From the NCBI GenBank assembly GCA_031280375.1, contig JAITGU010000023.1, positions 1 to 41,418 on the forward strand: a DNA stretch of 41,418 bases, given 5' to 3'. The notes beneath the pieces are model-generated. The model was not told where the DNA came from. It did no database searches and saw nothing but the letters and a program-made list of their open reading frames with translations. Made by a program: the position numbers and the translations under genes. Shown in pieces: positions 34,024-41,418 of the stretch (the first letter of the stretch is position 1; each line of letters opens with the position of its first letter). The DNA is from Candidatus Methanovirga procula. Its GTDB lineage: Archaea > Methanobacteriota > Methanobacteria > Methanobacteriales > Methanobacteriaceae.

Positions 34024-35544
34024 ATGATAAGAATATTTTGTATGGGATTGGGAATATTGAAGAAAATTAATGTTTTTGACACAACACTTCGAGATGGAGA
34101 ACAAACACCTGGAATATCTTTAACTTTAAATGAAAAGTTAAGAATAGCTAATAAACTGGATGAAATTAGTGTGAATGTTATTGAAGCAGGTTCTGCAATC
34201 ACATCAACTGGAGAAAAGGAAGCCATTAAAGCAATTGTTAAAGAAGGATACAAGGCTGAAATTTCTTCATTTGCTCGTATTATTAAGGAAGATGTTGATG
34301 CAGCTATTGACTGTAATGTTGATAGTGTTCATCTTGTAGTTCCAACATCAGATTTACATATTAAAGAAAAGCTTAGAAAAACAAAAGACGAGGTTTTTAA
34401 TCAAACAATGAATATGGTGGAGTATAGTGTTGATCACGGATTGACAGTTGAACTTTCAGCTGAAGATGGAAGTCGTAGTGATGTAAGTTTTTTAAAGAAG
34501 ATCTTCAATGAAAGTATAGATATTGGTGCAAACAGAATTTGCGTCTGTGATACAGTTGGAATATTAACTCCAGAGAGAGCCTATGATTTTTACTCTAAAT
34601 TATCTGTTTTAACAGTTCCTTTAAGTGTTCATTGCCATAATGACTTCGGTTTGGCTGTTGCTAATACTATATCTGCTATAAGAGCAGGTGCAACTCAATT
34701 TCACTGTACAGTTAATGGGATTGGCGAGAGAGCAGGGAACGCATCTTTAGAAGAAACTGTAGTTTCATTAAATACTCTTTACAATGATTACACAACAGAT
34801 ATTCAAATAAACCAACTTTATGATGCTTCACGTCTGGTCGCGCGATTAACTGGTGTTTATCTACAACCTAATAAGGCAATTGTTGGTGAAAATGCTTTTT
34901 CTCATGAATCTGGAATTCATGCCGATGGAGTGATAAAAAATGCAGCGACTTACGAACCAATAATGCCTGAAATATTGGGTAGAAAGAGAAAATTTATTGT
35001 GGGTAAGCATATTGGTGTTAAAGGATTAAAACAAAGATTAGATAATTTAAATATTAAATATAATAGGAACCAAGTTAATGAAATATTTAACAGAATTAAA
35101 TATCTTGGAGACTTGGGTAAGTTAGTAAGTGATGTTGATCTTCAAGCAATAGCTGATGAGGTTCTTGAACTTGAACAAGAGAAAAAAATATCTCTTAAAG
35201 AGCTTTCAATTGTTTCAGGTAATAAAGTTATTCCCACAGCATCAGTTAAACTTGAAATTAATAAAAAAGATATTTTAATAGCTGATGTTGGTGTCGGACC
35301 AGTGGATGCAGCTATTGGAGCTGTTAAAAAAGGAATATCTGATTTTGCAGATATTGAACTTGTAGAATACCATGTTGATGCTATAACTGGAGGAACAGAT
35401 GCTCTTATTGATGTTATTCTTAAACTGAAGTTAGGTGAAGAAATTATCTCTGCACGAAGCACACAACCAGATATTATCAATGCAAGTGTGGAAGCGTTTT
35501 TAAGTGGTGCCAACAGACTTTTAGAAAATAGAGAAAATAGATAA
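34024..35544 (+). CDS. cimA: (R)-citramalate synthase / isopropylmalate synthase family
   Basis: [81 protein letters not shown], colinear with archaeal CimA. Confidence 0.85.
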   Translation: MIRIFCMGLGILKKINVFDTTLRDGEQTPGISLTLNEKLRIANKLDEISVNVIEAGSAITSTGEKEAIKAIVKEGYKAEISSFARIIKEDVDAAIDCNVDSVHLVVPTSDLHIKEKLRKTKDEVFNQTMNMVEYSVDHGLTVELSAEDGSRSDVSFLKKIFNESIDIGANRICVCDTVGILTPERAYDFYSKLSVLTVPLSVHCHNDFGLAVANTISAIRAGATQFHCTVNGIGERAGNASLEETVVSLNTLYNDYTTDIQINQLYDASRLVARLTGVYLQPNKAIVGENAFSHESGIHADGVIKNAATYEPIMPEILGRKRKFIVGKHIGVKGLKQRLDNLNIKYNRNQVNEIFNRIKYLGDLGKLVSDVDLQAIADEVLELEQEKKISLKELSIVSGNKVIPTASVKLEINKKDILIADVGVGPVDAAIGAVKKGISDFADIELVEYHVDAITGGTDALIDVILKLKLGEEIISARSTQPDIINASVEAFLSGANRLLENRENR

Positions 35545-35704
35545 TTAGTTTTGTATAGTTAAGGTTTTGAATTAACAAATAAAATGTTTAAAGTACTGAT
35601 TTGATTATTTTATTAAAATATTTTAAAGTTTTAAATATGAAATATTAATTACTGAAAATCCTTTGGATTTTCATATTTATTGATAATCATTTGCACTGAT
35701 AATT

Positions 35705-36415
35705 ATGATAAAAATAGCTACTGCAGAGTGTTTTACACATGGTCATATAGGAAGAGAAATCCATAATTTTATTCAGAATTATAAAGGGAACTTGGTATCT
35801 AAATATCTTGGAGATATTACTAATGATTATTTTAAAGATATTGTAGAGAATAAATATTCTGAAGATATTGAGGATGAATATGTTGAGGATAAAATCATTG
35901 ATATGGACACGGAAAATAAAAATTTAGATAAACTTCAAATTTCAGATGATCTTCGAGAAAATCTAATTTTAGTTTCTTCATTGTTTCTTCCATCTGTTGA
36001 TGGTCTTAGTAAAATCTTGAATCTTAATCCTCCTGAACCTCAAGAGATAATAAACGGGGTTAAGATTTATGGGGAGGAAAAAGATAAATTTGTATCTTCT
36101 TTAATGGCTAATGGTGTGAGAGAACTTTTGAATGTTGATATTGGTATAGGAACAACTGCAGGGATTGGAAGAGGAGGTATAACTATTTCTAATAACAAGT
36201 TGGATATTATAACAACTACTGATGTTTATGCTGATTTAAGGACTTTAACAAATATTGGTTTAAATGATAGTGAACTTATTTTTAAAAGACAGGAGAATGG
36301 TATTGTGAAGACATTGAAACTACTTCTTCATTTATTGAATAATGATCCAGATAAAATAGGTTTGGATAAAATAGCTGAGTTTGATAATATAGAAATCATT
36401 GAAAAGAATATATAG
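35705..36415 (+). CDS. UPF0254 family protein
   Basis: MIKIATAECFTHGHIGREIH and IGTTAGIGRGGITI...TTDVYADLR. Confidence 0.8.
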   Translation: MIKIATAECFTHGHIGREIHNFIQNYKGNLVSKYLGDITNDYFKDIVENKYSEDIEDEYVEDKIIDMDTENKNLDKLQISDDLRENLILVSSLFLPSVDGLSKILNLNPPEPQEIINGVKIYGEEKDKFVSSLMANGVRELLNVDIGIGTTAGIGRGGITISNNKLDIITTTDVYADLRTLTNIGLNDSELIFKRQENGIVKTLKLLLHLLNNDPDKIGLDKIAEFDNIEIIEKNI

Positions 36416-37020
36416 AAGTATATTTGAATATATAATAATATATTTAAATATATAGAAATATGGGAATATTAATAATAATCATCATCTTATTTTGTATTTT
36501 CCTCTCAAAAATTGGAAACATTTATATATAAAAAAAATATAACAATAGTTATATTGCTAAATTTGATTGAAATTTTTTCTACAAATACATATTGAATTTT
36601 TTGTTATATTATTATTTTTCATACTTGTTATAAAATAATAAAAATATCATGTCAAATATTCGTTAATGTATAATGGACATTATATAATAAATTTTACATT
36701 ATATATTAAATTTCATTATATGGTAATTATATGTTTGTAGATAAAATATTCTTTCTTAAATCTTATTAAATTATTAAAGAGCTAAAATTAGTTAAATAAT
36801 AAAATTAGTTAATAAATTATTAGTTAATAATTAATATTAATAAAATTCAGTAAAAAAATAAAAAATATATAGTTTGTCTAACTTTATTAACATTATATTT
36901 TTTTTTAAATTTTAAAAAATTTTTTATATGTTTTTAAATTAAAATCTGAGCAATTAAATAATAATACTTTTTTGATAATTTAAAGAATAATTTTTTTAAT
37001 AAAAATTAATTTAGATAGAT

Positions 37021-37093
37021 ATTATAAAAGTGTTAGATCAACATATATAATAGCTATTAATGTGATTAGAATGGCATTATAAAAGTGTTAGAT
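37021..37093 (+). promoter_or_regulatory. 18-bp direct repeat pair upstream of metY
   Basis: ATTATAAAAGTGTTAGAT at 37021-37038 and 37076-37093. Confidence 0.5.
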
Positions 37094-37158
37094 GAATTTA
37101 TAGAATTTTTAGATAATTGTTATAAAATTTTTAGATTATATATTTAGGAGATGATACA

Positions 37159-38451
37159 ATGAGTGAAGAAAATAAAAATTTAGGAAAAAGAACCTTAGAA
37201 TTACATGCTGGTCAAGAGGAACCAGATCCAGTCACTGGTGCAAGAGCAGTCCCTATATATCAAACCACATCTTATGTCTTTAAAGACACTGATGAAGCTG
37301 CAAACTTATTTGCACTTAAAGAGTTTGGACAAATATATACACGGTTAACCAATCCAACAAACGATGTTTTTGAAAAAAGGATTGCAGCTATTGAAGGTGG
37401 AGTAGCTGGTCTTTCATTCTCATCAGGTGCAGCAGCCATCACGACATCATTATTAAATCTTTCCAGTCCAGGTGATGAGTTTGTATCTGGAGATAACTTG
37501 TATGGTGGAACATACTCATTGTTTAACAACACATTTCCAACCTTAGCCAGAAAAGTTAACTTTGTTAATTCACAGGATTTAGATGAATATCAAGAAGCAA
37601 TAACTTCTAAAACTAAAGCATTGTTTGCTGAATCTTTAGGAAATCCAAAATTAGATGTTCCTGACTTTGAAGAACTTGCAAAAATAGCTCATGATAATGA
37701 TATTCCATTTATTGTTGATAACACCTCCGCTGTTGGTCTTGTAAGGCCAATTGAATATGGAGCAGATATTGTTGTTGATTCTGCAACTAAATTTATTGGA
37801 GGGCATGGAACAACATTAGGTGGAATTATCGTGGATTCAGGTAATTTTGATTGGGCTAATGACAAATTTCCAGAGTTCACAACTCCAGACCCAGCGTATA
37901 ATGGATTAATCTACACTGAAGCTTTTGAAAACTTGGCATATATAATTAAAGCACGAGGATCTTTCTTAAGAGATGTTGGTCCAACTCTCAGTCCATTTAA
38001 TTCATTTTTACTATTACAAGGAGCTGAAACATTATCCCTTAGAATGAAACAACATAGTGAAAATGCTCTTGAAGTTGCAAAATTCTTACAAGGACATCCT
38101 TCTGTCTCATGGGTTAATTATCCTGGTCTTGAAGATGATCCTTCACATGCAATTGCAAAGAAATATCTGAAAGGTGGTTATGGAGCATTATTAGGATTTG
38201 GAATTAAAGGTGGAATTGAAGAAGGCAAAAAATTCATAAATAGTGTTAAGTTGTTATCTCACTTGGCAAATATTGGTGATTCTAAATCATTAGTTATCCA
38301 CCCAGCTTCAACTACACATTCACAATTAAATGTTGAGGAACAAGCAAGCACTGGTGTGACTCCTGATTTCATTAGGTTATCCATTGGAACTGAAAATGTG
38401 GAAGATGTTATTGCTGATATTGATCAAGCTTTAAATAAAGCAACAAAATGA
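37159..38451 (+). CDS. metY: O-acetylhomoserine aminocarboxypropyltransferase (sulfhydrylase)
   Basis: [52 protein letters not shown]-lysine motif. Confidence 0.94.
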   Translation: MSEENKNLGKRTLELHAGQEEPDPVTGARAVPIYQTTSYVFKDTDEAANLFALKEFGQIYTRLTNPTNDVFEKRIAAIEGGVAGLSFSSGAAAITTSLLNLSSPGDEFVSGDNLYGGTYSLFNNTFPTLARKVNFVNSQDLDEYQEAITSKTKALFAESLGNPKLDVPDFEELAKIAHDNDIPFIVDNTSAVGLVRPIEYGADIVVDSATKFIGGHGTTLGGIIVDSGNFDWANDKFPEFTTPDPAYNGLIYTEAFENLAYIIKARGSFLRDVGPTLSPFNSFLLLQGAETLSLRMKQHSENALEVAKFLQGHPSVSWVNYPGLEDDPSHAIAKKYLKGGYGALLGFGIKGGIEEGKKFINSVKLLSHLANIGDSKSLVIHPASTTHSQLNVEEQASTGVTPDFIRLSIGTENVEDVIADIDQALNKATK

Positions 38452-38799
38452 TAGCTTAACAATAAAGATTAAATCTAAGATAAAGCATACCATAAATTAA
38501 AGTATACAACTTAAAATCGTTGTAGATACTTGTATTATAGATAATTTGTAACAGTACCTATTACTTTAACATTTGTTAATGGAGGTAGTATCTTATATTT
38601 TATTAAATTTTTAAAAAACTTTAATTTATTATATTTTAATCTTTATTTTTTAAAATATCATGTTTAATTCTTTTATAATTAAAAATAAGATTATTTAATG
38701 ATTTCATAAAAAATATAAAATATTTGATAAAAAAATTGAAAATATTTAAAAAATTGAAAATATTTTAAACTATTAAATTGTTATGTAGGAAGTGATTAT

Positions 38800-39762
38800 A
38801 TGAGTGAAAATAAAATAGCTGAGAATATAACTGAACTTGTGGGAAAAACTCCTTTGGTTAAAATTAATAAGTTAGCAAAGGATTTTGATGGCGAAATAAT
38901 AGCCAAATTAGAATCTTTTAACCCATTAAGCAGTGTTAAAGATAGAATTGGTGTTGGAATGATTAATGCTGCTGAAAAAGAAGGCAAGATAAATAAAGAC
39001 ACGATTTTAATAGAACCAACCAGTGGAAACACTGGAATTGCCCTTGCTTTTGTTGCAGCTGCAAGAGGATATAAATTAATTCTCACTATGCCAGAGACTA
39101 TGTCAACTGAAAGAAAAAAACTATTAGCTATTTTTGGTGCAGAAATTGTTTTAACACCAGGACCTAAAGGAATGGGTGGAGCTGTTGCTAAAGCAAACGA
39201 GTTATTAGAACAGACAGAGAATTCATATTCAGTAAGTCAGTTTTCAAATCCTGTTAATGTGGAAACCCACTATAAAACAACAGCTCAAGAAATATTAGAT
39301 GATACCAATGGAGATATAGATATTGTAGTTTCAGGAGTAGGTACTGGTGGCACTGTAACTGGAATTTCAAAAGCTATTAAAGAAAAAAATCCTAATTTTA
39401 AAGCTGTAGCTGTTGAACCATCAGCATCACCTGTTTTATCTGGAGAATCTCCAGGACCTCACAAGATTCAAGGAATTGGTGCTGGTTTTATTCCAGACAT
39501 TTATGATTCAGAATATGTTGATGAGATTGTTAAAGTAGATGATAAGGATGCTGGGGCAACAATGATAAAATTAGCTAAAGAAGAAGGTATTTTAGCTGGA
39601 ATATCATCTGGTGCAGCCACTTATGCAGGTTTACAACTTGCAAAAAGACCTGAAAATAAGGGTAAAAAGATCCTTGTAATTCTTCCAGATACTGGTGAGA
39701 GATATTTATCTATGGAATGGGTATTTGAAGATATTTACAAAGATTATTATGATGTTTTGTAA
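38800..39762 (+). CDS. cysK: Cysteine synthase (O-acetylserine sulfhydrylase)
   Basis: NPLSSVKDRIGVGMI PLP site, EPTSGNTGIALAFVAAARGYKLILTMPETMS, GVGTGGTVTG. Confidence 0.95.
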   Translation: MSENKIAENITELVGKTPLVKINKLAKDFDGEIIAKLESFNPLSSVKDRIGVGMINAAEKEGKINKDTILIEPTSGNTGIALAFVAAARGYKLILTMPETMSTERKKLLAIFGAEIVLTPGPKGMGGAVAKANELLEQTENSYSVSQFSNPVNVETHYKTTAQEILDDTNGDIDIVVSGVGTGGTVTGISKAIKEKNPNFKAVAVEPSASPVLSGESPGPHKIQGIGAGFIPDIYDSEYVDEIVKVDDKDAGATMIKLAKEEGILAGISSGAATYAGLQLAKRPENKGKKILVILPDTGERYLSMEWVFEDIYKDYYDVL

Positions 39763-39936
39763 TATAACACAATATCATCAATTTTAACACAAATATTCTG
39801 AAGTACCGACGGCTTTGGTGGTGAATCGTGTGTTAGTAAATAATCCATTGTGTGCTTGTTGTGTGACCGATACTTTCTACAAGAATAGGTTCTTTCCTTA
39901 GAAAAGATAAGATTCACTTATAAAATTGGAACAATT

Positions 39937-41133
39937 TTATGTTAAACTTCTGTAAGGATAAATTCCCTTGTTTTCATACTCTTGTTTTAGCCATTCTTTA
40001 AGTATGGGTTCACTAATCGCATACACACCTTTGTCTTCATATTCAATTAAGCCTTCATTTAATAATTTTTTAAGTGGCATACTTAACGAACTTGAATTTA
40101 TATCAAGTTTTTCTGCTATTTTTTTTCTTTCGAGAGATCCTTCACTAAGGCTTGTAACTATTTTCTGCTCACGTAAAGTTAAACCACTCCATAAATTTAT
40201 TAAATGAAGTGCAAGGAATGGTAGCAAGTTCTGAAATTCTTTTTTTATTTTTTTATCATCTAAAAGAGTATTTTTTTCCAGTAACTGAGCAAAAGTATTT
40301 ACATAATGGGGTATTCCTCTTGTACACTTGTAAAATCTTTCAAATCCATCTTCTTCAAAGATTAATGATGGTAATTTCTCATTTAAGTATTTATAAACAG
40401 TATCTTTAGTAAAAGGATTTATTTCTATTGTTAGCATTCTGCCTCCAAAAGCACCTTTTCTACCAGCTATTTTTTCAACCATATCGTCTCTTGAACCTAT
40501 GGAGCCTGAAAATATATAAGCAACATTTCTTTGATTCTGGATAACACTTCTAAAAAGCCATAAAAAATTATTCAAATCATTATCCAAATCTTTTAAAGCT
40601 TGAAACTCGTCAATAATCATTATAACTCCTTTAATCCCATTATTTTCTTGTTCATAAATTTTTTGTGGTAATTCTAAAACAAAATCTGAAAGTTTTTTAT
40701 AGTTATCTTCTGTTTCAATGATTGGTATTGGATATCCTTCAGCTGATATAAGTTCTTTAATTTTGAAATTTTTAGTTTTAAAATATTTTTTAATTTTGTT
40801 AGTAATTGTTTTAAATCCCTTATTATTAATAGTTTCCATCCAAACTTTGTAAAATTCATTTATTAAGTCCATTTTTGTTAATTTGCCTGTTTGATATGTG
40901 TCTATACGTGTTAAGTCGATATAAGCTATTAAATAATCTTTTTCCATTTCATTTTTAATTTTTTTAAGTAAAGATGTTTTTCCAACACCTCTAATTCCTG
41001 ATAACATAATTGTTGGTGAAGAATTTTCTTCAAGTGTACTTAATAGTTTTTTTAGTAATGTAATTTCATTTTCACGATTGTAAAATTTTTCATCACTCAT
41101 ATTTGATTCAGTTCCCCATGCTAAACTGCTCAT
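39937..41133 (-). CDS. Archaeal ATPase-family P-loop protein with C-terminal winged-helix region
   Basis: FYNRENEITLLKKLL, SGIRGVGKTSLLKKI Walker A, VIMIIDEFQAL Walker B; C-terminal REQKIVTSLSEGSLERKKIAEKLDINSSSLSMPLKKLLNEGLIEYEDKGVYAISEPILKEWL. Confidence 0.88.
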   Translation of the reverse strand: MSSLAWGTESNMSDEKFYNRENEITLLKKLLSTLEENSSPTIMLSGIRGVGKTSLLKKIKNEMEKDYLIAYIDLTRIDTYQTGKLTKMDLINEFYKVWMETINNKGFKTITNKIKKYFKTKNFKIKELISAEGYPIPIIETEDNYKKLSDFVLELPQKIYEQENNGIKGVIMIIDEFQALKDLDNDLNNFLWLFRSVIQNQRNVAYIFSGSIGSRDDMVEKIAGRKGAFGGRMLTIEINPFTKDTVYKYLNEKLPSLIFEEDGFERFYKCTRGIPHYVNTFAQLLEKNTLLDDKKIKKEFQNLLPFLALHLINLWSGLTLREQKIVTSLSEGSLERKKIAEKLDINSSSLSMPLKKLLNEGLIEYEDKGVYAISEPILKEWLKQEYENKGIYPYRSLT

Positions 41134-41194
41134 ATTTTCAACTCTATTTTTTAATGATTCTTATTGATTATATATATTCTATTTTAAAACATTT

Positions 41195-41285
41195 ATTGTA
41201 AATATATTTTTTTGAGTATGTGTTCTATTTAGAATAGCTATTGTAAATATATTTTTTTGAGTATGTGTTCTATTTTAGAATAGCT
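41195..41285. repeat. Two tandem units of 45-46 bp upstream of the minus-strand ATPase gene
   Basis: ATTGTAAATATATTTTTTTGAGTATGTGTTCTATTT(T)AGAATAGCT repeated; partial third copy to the left (TTCTATTTTAAAACATTT). Confidence 0.85.
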
Positions 41286-41314
41286 ACTATAAATTGATAC
41301 CTGATTTATTATCT

Positions 41315-41418
41315 TTATTTTTTTTTTATCTTGTTAGTTTTCTTGTTCCAAGATGTTTCAAATCTATCATGATAATTTTTAGCGATATCTTCATATTTGT
41401 TCCAGATTCCAATGGCTG
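41315..41418 (-). CDS. C-terminal end of a protein cut by the window edge, unknown
   Basis: Minus-strand frame reads AIGIWNKYEDIAKNYHDRFETSWNKKTNKIKKK then TAA. Confidence 0.45.
   Translation of the reverse strand, partial: AIGIWNKYEDIAKNYHDRFETSWNKKTNKIKKK

Noticed and set aside
36420-37010. AT-rich gap before metY as a replication origin or hidden gene region
   Set aside because: No repeated origin-box-like motif and no open frame with coding character; base composition alone is not evidence
38720-38770. Tandem ATTGAAAATATTTAAAAA upstream of cysK as an operator
   Set aside because: Only about 17 bp of A/T-rich duplication, indistinguishable from slippage

Overview
AT-rich methanogen chromosome segment, most likely Methanobrevibacter-like (inferred from gene content and protein sequence, not searched). 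The conserved backbone is ilvE-polC (DP2), a tRNA array (Thr-TGT, Thr-CGT, Pro-TGG, Tyr-GTA, Asp-GTC, Lys-TTT), the archaeal transcription/translation cluster rpoH-rpoB''-rpoB'-rpoA'-rpoA''-L30e-nusA-S12-S7-EF2-EF1A-S10, tRNA-Ser(TGA), dcd, a TPP-dependent acetolactate-synthase-like enzyme, fumarase alpha, citramalate synthase (cimA), UPF0254, metY, cysK and a minus-strand archaeal ATPase. The accessory left end (0.9-6.6 kb) holds the most interesting content: a secreted precursor with a C-terminal four-pair cysteine domain resembling halocin C8, flanked by two small membrane proteins that could provide immunity, then a disrupted adhesin-like gene and a lone FecCD-type permease. Several apparently undescribed miniature inverted-repeat families lie between genes, especially among the tRNA genes. 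One copy has 8-bp direct repeats at its ends, and decayed IS1595/ISXO2-like transposase pieces flank fumA. All homology calls come from reading the translations; no database search was run.
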